Below, piece by piece: positions 35,914-50,000 of a DNA stretch of 64,000 bases (the first letter of the stretch is position 1; every line of letters begins with the position of its first letter). The translations under genes and the position numbers were made by a program. Under the pieces are notes generated by a model that did no database searches, had not been told where the DNA came from, and saw only the letters and a list, made by a program, of their open reading frames with translations. Origin of the DNA: Vespula vulgaris (Eukaryota > Arthropoda > Insecta > Hymenoptera > Vespidae); the NCBI RefSeq assembly GCF_905475345.1, contig NC_066587.1, positions 544,501 to 608,500 on the forward strand, given 5' to 3'.

Positions 35914-37482
35914 ATGATATCTATAAATTGGGGAGAATTATTTCCTGGAAGATGGAGTCCTGTCATTTTTCTTTCTTACATGGCTCTTTTTATCAATCAA
36001 GGTAAATTTAAGGTTAGATTTCTATTTGTATTACTATATTCGGCATCTCTTCAGTTATATAATAACAGATATTTTGCAAAATTTAGTACACCATTAGTAC
36101 ATTACATTTTGCTATATCAAATTCATAATGAATATTTTTACATATTTTTTGATAAACAGAACCAAACTGTTTTTTATATCATTTATCTTGATATATATAT
36201 TACAGGAATTATTGTAACATGGTCTCAAACAAATGGTCAATATGAATATAATATCGTAACAGTGGTATTGTTAACAGAAGTTTTAAAATTAATTGTATCA
36301 GCTATTTTGTATTGGAAAGAGTAAGTGCAATCAAAAGCAAACCTTCATTCTTATAGACTTTTTATATATCATTTGAAAACATTGATATTTGTTTGTATTT
36401 TTAGTAATAAAATATTATCTCTTTTCCAAGAAATAGTAATACATAAAAAGGGTATGTAATAGTTGATAAATAAACTAGATTTAGACAAATAATGTTGAAA
36501 GTTTCTATAGATATTAAACAGTTTAGTGTTTAGAGATATAATAAAAAAATATTTTAATTGATGTCCTATATTTTTAGTGCTTCTACTGTACTTAATACCT
36601 TCATTTTTATACTGTTTGTATAATAATTTGGCATTTATCAATTTGGCTGCATTTGATCCAACAACTTACTATGTTCTATTACAATTTCGTGTTGTTATGA
36701 CAGGAATTATTTTTCAGGTATGTATCGATAAATATTTTTATATATCAATCATTTTATAATATTTTTTATTTCTCAGCTCATCTTTAAAAAAAAATTATCT
36801 GTAAAACAGTGGTTGTCTTTATTATTGCTGACGCTTGGTTGTATGATAAAACATGTAAATATTAGTATGGATGCTGACGTTAGTACAAAATTTGTATTAA
36901 ATAAAAATATTTATCTTATATTTATTCAGGTTAGTCTTATCGATATAGCATTTTTCTATTTTTTTTTTGCAAATGAATCATAACATAATCATAAATATTT
37001 TTACCTTACAGACTTTTTGTTCATGCTTAGCTGGCGTTTATAATGAATATTTGCTTAAACAAGGAACAGATATAAATATTTTTGTACAAAATGTATTCAT
37101 GTATATAGATAGCATTTTATGTAATGTTATAGTATTTTTAGTATTATTTACATTTCAAATCAATGTTACCAATATATTCAACAATGTTGGATCTAGTATC
37201 TTTATGCAACCCAAAGTAATAATAATTATGCTAAATAATACGGCCATTGGTATAATAACAAGTTTTTTCTTAAAAAACTTAAATTCTATATTAAAGACAT
37301 TTGCTAGTGCATTAGAATTAGTATTTACAGCTGTTTTATGTTGGATTATATTCGATATACCTATTCTTATAAATACAGTGATATCTATTGCCATGGTTAG
37401 CAATGCTGTAATTTTATATTCTCAAAATCCAGTTCATAATGAAAAATCAACAGAGATAGAATCTAAAAGATTGTTGGTTTAA
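35914..37482 (+). CDS. senju: UDP-galactose transporter senju-like (SLC35A family)
   Basis: A Golgi nucleotide-sugar transporter; Drosophila senju carries UDP-galactose and affects glycosylation and Toll signalling. Exons: 35914-36001, 36206-36320, 36405-36451, 36578-36717, 36777-36929 and 37012-37482. Phases join and give 337 aa. Seen: about ten hydrophobic segments and SLC35A/senju hallmarks: NTVTVVLLTEVLKLIVS-like (here NIVTVVLLTEVLKLIVSA), PSFLYCLYNNLAFINLA, FDPTTYYVLLQFRVVMTGI, CSCLAGVYNEYLLKQG, NIFVQNVFMYIDSI and LNSILKTFASALELVFTAVL. The loop after the fifth helix is shorter than in the fly. The motif set matches senju better than SLC35A1-A3; substrate is inferred from family only. Confidence 0.9.
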
Positions 37483-37783
37483 AGAATTATACAATAGGTA
37501 GAAATATAATGATAATTACGAATTAATTCTTATAGCAATACAGTCAAAAATAAAGATATATAGTAGTATTACAATATTAAAATATAGTATATTAATTTCG
37601 AGTCAGTATAAAATGTTTGTTTTGTTTGTAATAAAGTATTTTTATTTTATTTAAAATATGTTTATTTTGTTTTATCGAATAATAATCAAAAATTAACTAA
37701 GAACATACGAATGTGATATTTATGTATTTTTTATAGTAATTGTTATAGTAGTTTTATTTTCAAAAATTTAAATATAGTAATAT

Positions 37784-37787
<4 letters not shown>

Positions 37788-37828
<41 letters not shown>
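37788..37828. repeat. (TA)n microsatellite downstream of senju
   Basis: A pure TA run of about 20 units some 300 bases after the senju stop codon. Confidence 0.9.
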
Positions 37829-37831
<3 letters not shown>

Positions 37832-38786
37832 ATGTAACGTGACATATACTTATAAACATATGAAAACATGTGGTACAAATTATGAAACTGCGTATCTGAT
37901 TAATTACTTAATTCCCGCTATCGATTTATATATATATAAGATATATTATGTAATGATAGATTGCATAGAGTGGCGATATTGTAAAACCAAAGTGAAATAT
38001 GCACAAATGTGAACAAAATAAACACAAATATTATAATTTCATTAAAAATTATGATATTACTTTAAATAAATGCTTATCTTGATTGATCTATACGTATTAT
38101 TACTATCTATTTTGAGGTTAACAAATGCGTATTTGATTTTATCAAAATATAATCGAAATTGTACCTTATATCTAAATGTATTGGCACATGCGTACGTCGA
38201 TTAATAATGAAATAATTAAATGATAATAATAATAATAAAAAAAAAAAGAAAAGAAAAAAGAATGGAGTTCGTTATCGTGTTATTACTGGCAATTAAAGAG
38301 AACGATTTTCAATGCTCGAATAGTTCCATCGTGTTTATAACGTAAGTAAAACGTACACGTGAATAATGAGGGAAATTATTAAAGAGAAAATCTCGTGACT
38401 GCGTTTGAATAATGAAATGATCAATCGCGGGCTACGTTAAAGGGAAGATAAATATTGAACATCGATAATGGAGGTATAAAGCGGTATTGTTATCCGACCT
38501 TCGACGAGCTACGGCTCGAAATGCATACAAAAAGAAAAAAAAAAAGAAAGAAACATACACGAGTAGATTTTTTTTCGTACAGGGAATTCAATGGTGTAAT
38601 AAAAAATTTTATATAAAAACGAATCTACAATAATTTTTTTGCGAAGTAAACGAAAAAAATCAATTCTTTTTTTTTTAAATGATCTGTAAAAAAAAAAGAA
38701 GTTCGAGCGTTTCTATCGATGGTACGATAAAATTTACGTTAATATATGTATAATAATAATAATCATCATAATGACATATATGCATG

Positions 38787-38835
<49 letters not shown>

Positions 38836-39600
38836 GTATGTATATATAAGAAAAAAAAAGAAGGGTGATCGAAGGCTGTTCTACCATCGAGTCTTAAGAG
38901 TTCAAGAGTTAGAAACTGCTATTAAAGTGGGGATGAAATGGTCGATATTACCTTTGAACCACCATGCTCGCGAAGAACAGGGGCAATAGTCACATGCCGG
39001 TCGTGGTCAAGTGAGGTTACCGTTTCGAGTCAACTTCCGCTTTGTCCACATACGCGTGTCTCCTTCATAACTTTTAATTCTTATTTCGTTTTCTTTTTTC
39101 TTTTCCTATTAATTTTTGTTGTTTCTTTCTTTACAAAAATCATGATTACCGAAGAAATATTAGACGGACAACGAAATGGAACTATCAATACGGTAGGTGA
39201 ATGCAAAGGACTAACAAATATTTGCTTGAAAAATTATTTTTACTAAACGAAATCTTTCATTGTTAATCATTCGATTATTTCACCGAGCTAGTGTATCTGA
39301 TGTATCAATTTTGTAGAGACTTCGTTTGACGTAGACCAATTTGTTCCGTCTTAATTTTTTTTTTTTTATATTTTTTTATTATTTTTTTTTTTTTTAACGG
39401 AAACGTTTCGAGAAAGGAGAAAGCTTAAGTTCACTTACAAGAAGCGATCCCTCTGATATACGAGCAGAATTTCTTTTGGTTATGCAATCGCATTTCGTGT
39501 GTACTACTTTTATACGAAGTTCGTGTCGTGAGATTTGACGATAAACTTGGCAAGTTTCCCCGTTCGGTGCTTGCTTGGCCGCTTTTTAAAAGTACCGCTC

Positions 39601-39602
<2 letters not shown>

Positions 39603-39660
<58 letters not shown>
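39603..39660. repeat. (GA)n microsatellite upstream of TOGARAM1
   Basis: A pure run of 29 GA units about 0.7 kb upstream of the TOGARAM1 start. GAGA tracts in insect promoters can bind GAGA-factor-type proteins; that role here is inference. Confidence 0.95.
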
Positions 39661-39663
<3 letters not shown>

Positions 39664-40237
39664 GATGATAAGTTCGTAATAACTAATAACGAACCGATTC
39701 TAATCCGAACATCCCCCTGTTGCTTTTGAATATAAATTAGTATAACGCGAATAAAGATTGGAGAACAAATTCTAATCAATTCTATCTCTTCTTATCTGCT
39801 ACAAATATGAACAGCATAAACATAGACTACCGCGCGTGTACACGTGACATTAAAATATCGTAAGAATCGCTCGATAAACGCGTTCATATCGAGGGTAATA
39901 AGGTAAGTCACCTTCCGTCACTTGTATTTTCCTAACACGTGAATGAAGAACGTCGTCTCATTTGAAAAATAAGAAACGTACGACGATAGCGAATAAGAAA
40001 CATCATGGCGGAATAAAAGCCAAGAAAATTATAGAATCGCTAATAGGTTTTATCGTTAGAATGCGGTCATTCGATTATGTAGAATGTGATAAGATCGCTT
40101 TAAAAGCTAAATGGAAAATGAAAAGACAATGAAAAGAAACAAAGAAAATAAGATATTTTTAATGAAGACAGTACGTCACGCATAAATGATATGTATTCAC
40201 AGGATAGGAAGTTGGTAAAAGAGCTTTAAGAGCTTAG

Positions 40238-40280
<43 letters not shown>

Positions 40281-40379
40281 GAGAGAAAGAGAAAAAAGAA
40301 TAGAATGAAGAGCCGACGATTTCAACGAGAGAACGAAACGTAAGTATCCGAGTTCGTGTGCTCCTTCGGCTCGACATCT

Positions 40380-43300
40380 ATGACAGGATCGACGAGCTCG
40401 GAGGGCCTGCGGCCCCAGGAAACCTCACCTATTCCTACGAGAAATACATTGTTTTCTCACGATTCTTTCGTCGAGGGACGAGATCAGCATCATCAGCCAC
40501 GTCGGAAAATGACTCCGTTACCACCGAGCGGTACGCCGATACAGCTAACTCCTCTTTGGGAACACGTGGTTCGTATTAGATACGTTTCGGTCGAATTAAT
40601 TCATTTTGTTGCTAAACGAAATCGGTCGGTCGTTAGAAAAATAAGTAGGATGATCGAACAGGTTCGTACGAGAAGATTTCCATCGGAGATCGATACACGA
40701 TTGATATTCGTCGAGATATCGGAAAGATTGCGAGATCCAGAATGGGAAGTACGGCAACACGCTCTTCGCGTTCTTATGGACGTGATGCCGACTCTGTCCG
40801 GCGAAATCGTGGACGAGGTAATGCAACCGGTGGTACCAGAACTGTTAAATAATTTAGGTCATGCAGCACCAGCCGTTCGTAAGGGCGCCTTGGACGCTTT
40901 GAGAGTATACCTCGTACATAGTCTCGACAGAGAAAGGATCGTGAAAAATGTAAGAGAGATGATTGGAACGTTCGACGAACGATATTGAAACAATTGATCG
41001 ATTCTGATCGCTCGTACTTGTTTAGATATTTCGGGATGGTTTTAACCGACGAGACGTTCAGGACGTGTTTCAAACTAATCTGATCACAGGAGTGATCCTC
41101 AGTGCACCATCCTTGCTATTCCCATCGTCGAGTGGTTCTCGTCCTAGCAAGGACATCGTCAAATACGTCACCTTCTCTTTGGCCTCTCGTTTGACCCAGG
41201 TCGCCTATCAGGAAGCTATTCTAAAGTCGTTGATGAAGATTCGCGAGACTATAGGCGCGGGAGAATTCGACGACATCATTTCTGGTTGCGACGGTGAACT
41301 GAAAAAACATTTGGAAGTTCTCTGCAAGGTTTACAACGTTAAACCGAGCAAGAAGAGCCAAACGAAGATATCGTCGGATAGGAAGGAAGTTAACAAATTA
41401 GACGAGGTTGGGCCTACTCGTGAAAAAATTTGGGATAGCGACAGTGATACGTCAGGGATTGCCGAAGAAGAAGATGAAATTGTTAATGGACAGATGCCAC
41501 CGGCTCGAGTGGTTTTGGAAACGGAAATAAAGTTCAACGAAGAGACAGCCATCACTATGACCATTCTCGAAGAAAAAGCTACGAACAGCGAAGAGGACGA
41601 GGAGGGCGAAGAAAGTGGCACCGACGTAAGAAACGAAACTGAAATAACGAGCGAACGTAACGATACAAGAAAAAAAACCCCTAGACGTGTACATTTTGGT
41701 GGTGAAATCGTTAAATTAAGGACACCCGATAGCGACGATACCGAATCGGTTGTCGTAGCTTCCTCGAAAACTAGGATACCCCTTCCAGTCTCGCCAGCCA
41801 CAAAGATGCCATTGGAACGGTCACGTCGAAGATCTATATCGCAGCCCAACAGTCCTCATTTCGCTAGACGCAATACCAGTAGAATGTCCAGATCACTTTC
41901 CAGTAGTCCTAAGAGAGAAATTTATACACATAATGCTGATCTCAGTCCGAAAAAGGGTATTCTTACGAGAACGAGCAGTCCTCTTTTCGTTATCGAACCG
42001 ATCGATCGTCAGCTTGATGATAAGAGAGATAAACGTAACGATAAGTCCGCAGAAATGTCGACTCGATCGGGATCACCAAAATTAAAAAACGACGACGACT
42101 CGAGTCGATCTCCGCTTCGAGTTAATTCCATCGAAGAAAATTTCGTTATCGAAAAGTTGTCCGACGATATTAAGAAGCAAAACGATCATCGAAAGGATAA
42201 GGAAGATTCGAAGAACGTTAAGGAAGATAAACCATTGTTTCGATCGTTCAGCGTTCCATCCATTAGATCGATAGAAAGTAATTACGAATCGAAAGATTCG
42301 GAGAGAATAAAAGCTCTCAAAGAACAAGAAAGAAAGAAATCTTTTTCGAATAATGTCGAAGAACTTTCTTCGATAAACAATCAAGCTAATCTTACCCTAT
42401 ATCACGAAAGTGCTAACGATACGAAAGCATTTTCATCGATATTTGATACGAAAGTCAATAATAGAGCTGTCTCGATAGAATCGAATCATGAGAATCTTGA
42501 CGATGTTGAACGATCGCTTGACGTTACTTCGAAAATCGATGAAAAGATAAAGGATAACGTTGCCGTAGGCACTACGTCAGGATTAAAATCGAACGAACGT
42601 GAATCGACTAATGCCTTACGAAAGATTCACAGTTCGAAAACTTTCAAACGAGAACGTGATTCACGTTCGCCAACAAAGATTGTTGATTCCGAGAATATAG
42701 TGACTTCACGTAAATATAATGAACCTGAGGAAATACGAAGAACTAAAACGAGTCATGCAGTGGAAAACGGAAACTTGACGCGTGCAGTGGGCGACAACAA
42801 GAAAGAAAGTAAATCACAGGAACCAAGTTGGGAAGAATTGGGATTGGTTAATCGTGACGTTTTGGATGACCTACATAACAAGGTAAGAATTTTCAATGTT
42901 TTATCAACAATATAGATAATATTATATATCGTCGCGTAAATAAGATCTGAATATATGATAATGACTATATATTTTATGCAGTTATTAAAGTATCATCACT
43001 AGTTGGGTTGAAACCTTTAGGGTTTAGGATAGATCGTTCCGATACATTATTGTAGGAAGTAGGTCAATCGATTTTGTCGACAAAAGTTCGTTCGTCGCGT
43101 GGCGTAACTCGATTTAAACTCGATTAATTACAGGATTGCGTAAAAACGTTCATAAACTTTGCTTTTTCTTTTTCTCTTCTCTCTTTCTCTCTCTTTTTTC
43201 TTTTTTTTCTGTTTGTTTTTATCAAATCTATAATTAATCAATCGATATTATATTTTTCTAGTCTCTCTCTCTCTCTCTCCCTTTCTTTTCTTGTGTTATC

Positions 43301-46300
43301 AAATTCTCATAATAATTGATCGATAATAATTACCTTTTGTTTTCTCGTTTTCTTTCTTTTTTTTTTCATTTAATTAAGAGCTACGGCGTATCGATAATAA
43401 TCTTCAGCTGAATAATCAAAAAGTTCAAAATCCAATCTATACTTTTCGTAAAGTCTTTCTACCATCTTTCGACTCAATTGTTTAAAATAGATGCTAGATG
43501 CGTTCGTATAACCACTACCGTGTCTCCAAGTTGGTTTGATCCTTTTGTCTAATCCTAGTTTGTTCAACGCGTAAATTTGATCTCGCGATAAAGTTTCCAC
43601 CTAACGTACATAATTAATATTTTTGGCTAATAAAATATACACAATTTGTCGATTGTATTATTATTATGTAATAATATTACGAACCTTGGCGATGATGTCG
43701 TATTTAACGAGACACGGTGTACAATAGAGATAATAAGGAATCCAATGATCGTCACTATAGTTAGCTAAATCTGTGTTGATCAAGTACTCAACGAATTCTC
43801 GCCACGTTGGCTCGATTCCTGCTGCTGGTGGAACATTTTTTCTTACGATCACTTGATCGTCTTGAGGTTTTACGAAGTTCTTATCTATTCAACAAAAAAA
43901 AAAAAAAAAAAGAAAAATGAAGTTGTTTTATTAGTTGGACGATTAGCTCAAGCTCGATACAATTGTTATCCAATCATGACTCACTACGATACTTTCGAAC
44001 GATCATGGCTCCGTATTTTTGATAAAAATGAAGAGTTCCATGCTCACGACCGGCCACAGAATTTTCCAGTTTATCTCGATATGCACTTAACAATCTTTCA
44101 AATGGATGCCTTATCACTAATAATTTTTTTGTACTTCTCAATGCCTGTTAACGTAAAAAATATAATCTCGTTTAGAAAATAATTCGAGGAAGATATTAAA
44201 ATCGTTAGAATTTAGATCATATTTTACCTCGTCAGCTTCAGGATATTCTAATTCGGCTATGACTCTCCTAGCAATAGTCGATAATTGTTCTTTACCATTG
44301 TTTAATTCTTTTTCCGATATATTCATTAACAGACATAAATTATATAACCAAGTTGTACTGCTGGCTTTATATAATGGACAGTATGATATGTTATGAGCTC
44401 TGAAATAATATATTTTTAATATTCTAGTACTAATAAAATTTCTTTTTTCTTTTTTTTTTTTTTTTATTTTACAAACCTAACGATATAGAAAACGCTGTAT
44501 TGAGGTGCAGGTGGATGTTTAAAAGAAACTTTGCTCGAATCCCTGTAAATACCTAGTCTGTATTTTTTACATACTTTATCAACGGTCAACAATCTTTCAT
44601 TATTAATTTTTTCTGCCTGATCCTATAAAATCCAACATTCCATTCAACGCTCTGTTCTACGAGATTTTTATTACAAAGAAGAAAAAGAAAAATGAATTAT
44701 TTATCGACTTACCAATAAATCTGATGAACTTAATACCGACTCGGCTTCATTCCTTTTAATTGTGGCGTTCAATTTAAATAATATCAAGATCAAACCGCAC
44801 ACAATAGTAATTTTAATTAGTTGATTAATAAGACGTCTTCGCGATCGATGCATGACTCGCTTCGTCCCTAGTCGTACCGATTTTACTTTTTAATTAATCA
44901 GATATAGCTATACAGAACAATTGTACATATTAAATCTCCTTAATTTAATCTTCTTCATTTTTTAATAATTTTGTAGGAATTACGATCGAATTTAAGACTA
45001 TAGACAATCCAAATTTTCTTTAAAGAACTGTCACCTTTCACCAGGTACGATACTGACTGACCGGTTTCGTGCTAACTTTACACAGTGCTGCATATATCTT
45101 GCTTTGCGCCCTGTACACAAAAATATAATTATTATTTTAAAAAAGGATTCAATGGAAATTTACAATAATTTTTTTATAATCCACTTTTTCCATTTCTTTT
45201 CTTTTTTTTTTATTTTATTTTCATTGTTTACCTGAGATCAGTTTATATCTATCAGGACTATTAACGATCGCTAGTTTTCTTTTTTTTTTAATCTACTTTT
45301 ATCTTTTTTTTGTTTAATTTTATATTGGTCCACTTGTTTCGTATAAAGTAATATAATAGATAAAAATTTTGGTAGAAATTTTATCATGTAAAAAAAACGA
45401 TCGTCCACTCCTGAATTGGAATGAGAAAAAGTCTTGCCTTGAGGTTTCAAGCGTCGTGATGAATATTAATTAGTTAGTTCAGTTGTGGTCGAATCTTCTT
45501 GAACGAACGGTCAGATGGATGGATGGATGAACGAATGAGATCGAATGATGATAACTGCGAAACAAAGAATAAATGTTACGTAAACAAATACATTGTTTAT
45601 CTTAATGCATATCGTACTCGTTCTCTTGTTCTTTTCTTCTTTATTATTTTCACTTTAATTTCAATATATTCGATTATTTTTGTTTTCTTTTTTTCGGGGG
45701 AAAAAAAAATACAACAGAAAGCATTCTATGTGACGGTCATATTTTACATTCATTACATATTTTATATTCATTCAATGTAAGTTCAAGGATATTGTACTAG
45801 ACCTTTTCATGAACGCAAGAGTAACCTTGTCAACGTGTCGGTAGAATAAGAGTATGTAAAGAAATAACAGCTTTGAAATCGATCGCTGACGTTATTCTTT
45901 ACATTTTCTATGAGAACAAAATGATGGGTCCACGTGGGTTTTAATCGAATCAAGGAGATTTATATACATATGTATATCCAATATATGCGATAAATATGAT
46001 ACTAAGAAATAAGAAATATTTTCGTTAAATCGTGAATATATTTCATATTTCTTTCAGAGAGACATATTTCAAACAGGTAGATTAATCATAGTTTTGATAT
46101 ATGAACCACAAGGAAGAGAATCTTTCTTTCTCTCTTTTTTTTTGTAGTTATTTGTGTGTGTGTGTGTGTGTGTATGTGTGTACACGTGCGCGCGTGAATT
46201 ATAACGTTGAATTATTCATTAAAGTAGCCCTGTTGGTTGTATCGCGATACGATTCAAGGGTGGTCGAGATTTCGATATGAATATTCCGAGGATAGGAAAA

Positions 46301-46988
46301 TGAAAGATTCTCTTCGTTATATACTAAGAAGAAGTGGGAAATCGCGAAATAGGAGAATGATATTGCTGCTAAGATGCAAGAAAATAATTAGGTAGTATGT
46401 ATAACGTTACCTATTACGTTTACCGTCTTGCGTGCTGAGGCAATTCACTAAGGCGTCATTTCTACCTACATGTATATGCAAATAAGATGCAATTGCAATG
46501 CGATTTACTTCGACGATTTCAAGACACTTTCTCATTCTCATCTTAAGCCTTGATGGATGAGTCGTGATATGAACCATCGAAATTACCGATTAGTTCTAAT
46601 GAAATTCATACTTGTAGAATTTTTCTTTAGGTGTATACGTGAATATGTATATATGTATATATATATATATATATGCATATATATGCGCGAGGTAAAAACA
46701 CGCGCATACCAATATATTCGCACCTTGAAATGCAATATTTTCTACGAATTGCTGAGAACACAATAAATAAATCTAATAGCAATTTAGAACAGCGAATGCA
46801 GATGCTACCACGTTCGCGATGTTTCTGCCTACGATCGATAATGTTAACTCTTGTACTCGTGCGTTTTCTCGTGACTCAACAATACTAATAGTGGTAGAAT
46901 AAATATATTTATTATATTAGGATTAGATTTATTCATTAATTATCGATGTTCTGTAAAGTTTAACGTGTTACATGGAGCTTTTCTTTGT

Positions 46989-47039
<51 letters not shown>

Positions 47040-50000
47040 ATATTAAATATATTTAATATATATATAAATATATTATATATATATATATTATAGTAGTAAT
47101 ATGACTTGTAAATACATACAAAGACATTGACATTACCAGACCCCATAAGCCCATATAATATGATAATACCCCCATAAAGAGTATCGAACGTATAAATGAA
47201 AGGAACGTACTTACCGTACGATTCGTTCAGAAACCAAACTGATTAACTCTATCCTCTTTTTGATTTTCAATCGTAAATGATTCATATATACATAGGGGTC
47301 TACGTATGTAAATCTAAATTTACTTTCAGGAGGATTGGCGTGCTCGCGTAAGAGGTCTCGAAAGAGTAGCATCGGCATTACGGACACCCTCAGCTCTAAT
47401 CGCGATAGAGTCGCGATTAGGATCACTTTTGCATGCTGTACTTGGCGGCGAAAGGAGCTGCCGCGTAGCGGCTGCTGGTTTAGCAGTTGCAAAGGTACTA
47501 AATACATACATACATGAAATTCTAATTGTCGACAGAGAACTTGATAGACTTAAGTTTACTATATTTATTTACTTTGTCAGATATTACTTACTTTGTCATT
47601 GACATAAAATTTATTTCCTACTTTTTATATATTTTATCAGGTTCGTTAAATATCCTTATTATCTTTATCTTCCAATTGAATCATTTTTAACGATAGATCG
47701 TCGTTGCTGGTGTCACCGAAAATGCGCTAAAACGAAAATTGCCTCAACTCGCTTGGGGCCTGGCAAGACAAGGTGGTCCTAGTGCTGCTCAACTTGCGAG
47801 AATTGCTATGCTCAGATTAAAACCTGCTTATCTCTTGGAACAATTTTTGCAACCTCAATGTCTCGGGGCTAGAAATGCTAAGGTAAATTTTCGAACGAAG
47901 TCAAGTGGCAGGTATATATGATCATCGTTATGACGATACTATTCGTAAATTTTAATCGATATTATATTTAATTTCCAGACGAGAGAGAACGCATTGCAGT
48001 TGTTGATCTTCTCTTTCGTCACTTTTCCCAGTACGGAGTTTAAAGTCGAGACGGTGGCACATAAGGTTGCTCTTATGGTGGGTGATCGACGTCGTAGGGT
48101 ACGACAAGCTGCTCTCGATGCTTTGGCTGTTTTGGCACAGATTTACGAACCCGAGGTAATTCTTTTATCGGCCTTGAATTAACTTAAATAAACGAAACAC
48201 TTTGAACAATGTTTACAGGAGGTTCTACGAGCAGGGAAAAGAGCATCGGCCAGTAGGCACGACGGTGAGGCCATGTTTTCAGCTATAAGATCTCGTCTAG
48301 CTAGAAAATCATTGCCTTTGGTCTCTGCCGACGGTTTGGTCGTCTATGGTCTACAAATTTCACCGACCGTTCAAATTGCTACCGGTAATCGTACGATCGA
48401 TTGATTCATATTATCTGTCATAATATATTAAGTCTTTTATTTAGCACGCAATTTCTCTTCTTTTTTATTATTATTATTTTTTTTTTAATACCGTCGTAAT
48501 CCTTCTAAAGTTTAAAGCTTTCGATTCTCTACGGTAAACCTGTCTTTTGCATGTTCGTTTAACACTCGTAAAACGGAATAAATTTTCAACGTAACCGAAC
48601 TTACGATATAAAACTTTTTGCACGACGACTTTTCCGAATGAATTATCATATTTTCCAGCTAATGCATCTATCATTTTATCTAGGACCTGACGTTGATTGG
48701 ATCGTAGCCGGAAGTGGTTCGGTTTCACCTGGTACAGGACGTAGCAAACGTCAAATCGCAACGGCCAAACCCGATAGAGGAAATTTTTTGAGGTCGACTT
48801 TTGATTATTTTACACTCGTAATATCTGGCTGTGCATTGAAAATAATAAATACTATTTTGTAGAAATAGGAATGCAAAAAAGTATGGCAGTCCATGGACAA
48901 ACAGACAAAATTTGTTTGCACGTGGTATCGCTTTACGTCCCACGAACGAGAAACCTGTAGTATGGCAAATATTGCCTCAAAATCAGGTAAAATAAATGTA
49001 CATATTTTTAAATAAATAAGTCTTTTAATTAATTTTTTTTAATTTAAATATATATATATATAATGTAGTCGCGGTTTCATACGAAGAAAAATCTCTTTTG
49101 GAAAGTTCACTTAGAGAAAAAGGTAAGGACGCGGGTAGGTTTCGTGACAATTTCTTATGATTCACTAATAATTACATTTGCATTCTCCTGATAACCACTA
49201 TCGCACTAGTTAATGCTGCTTCCTAAGGACGGTCTGTTCTCTAAGGTCATCAAGAAAAATTCCTAGACTAAAAATAAACATCGACTTATAATACATACAT
49301 TTGAATATACCTATCCGCTACTATATCAATTCGATTTGGTTAAATTAAAGTTCCTTGAAAATTAAGCTTAAGAAATTTTCTACGATCACATGTACATCGG
49401 TTTACATCTCATTTGTAACGTTTACCATATTAATTTTTTATATACACACATACATATATATGTATATATATGGCTATACCTATGACGCATCATTGAAAGG
49501 CATAACGTGTAATCGTTATGTTTCTAAAGTCTGTCACCTGTCACAATCATAAATTTATCGAATAAGTATTATAAGAAAATTTTGTTAAATTTACAGATAG
49601 CTCTTTTATATATATATATATATGTGTGTCATTTTATATGTTATTCTTAACGATAATGCAAGATCGATATTTTACAATACGATTGAATTATGACGATGCC
49701 CAATTTGAGTGTCATTAATCAATCAAAAACATTGAAGGTTAGAAAACGATATTGGAATTTATTCTTGGAAAGGAAATTACTCTTAACTGTTTTAGGACGA
49801 TACTTTCTCGTGCTCAAACGAAGTTCAAGGATTGGAAGGACGAATCGACGATATCGTTAACGACAATGGTAATCGATTCAACTTAATGTTTAATGAATAG
49901 AAAATGAAACAAGAGCCGAACTAACGATTACTACAATTTACTATGTTTAGATGGTCATCCACGTGCGAGTCGAGACAATCAGAATACGAATGCATCGAGC

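Larger units (their letters stand above)
37483..40379. other. Intergenic: senju 3' side and TOGARAM1 upstream region
   Basis: About 2.9 kb. It contains (TA)n runs at about 37788-37828 and 38790-38822, homopolymer T tracts at about 39352-39396, a (GA)n run at 39603-39660 and a GA-rich tract at about 40240-40300. A GTAAGTA donor just after ACGAAAC at about 40339 suggests a non-coding first exon of TOGARAM1. A short frame beginning at 39142 is discussed under findings. No independent gene is supported. Confidence 0.55.

Noticed and set aside
41331..41849. A 172-codon minus-strand frame inside TOGARAM1 exon 2
   Set aside because: It is a shadow of the plus-strand coding exon: Ser-rich because the sense strand is Asp/Glu-rich.
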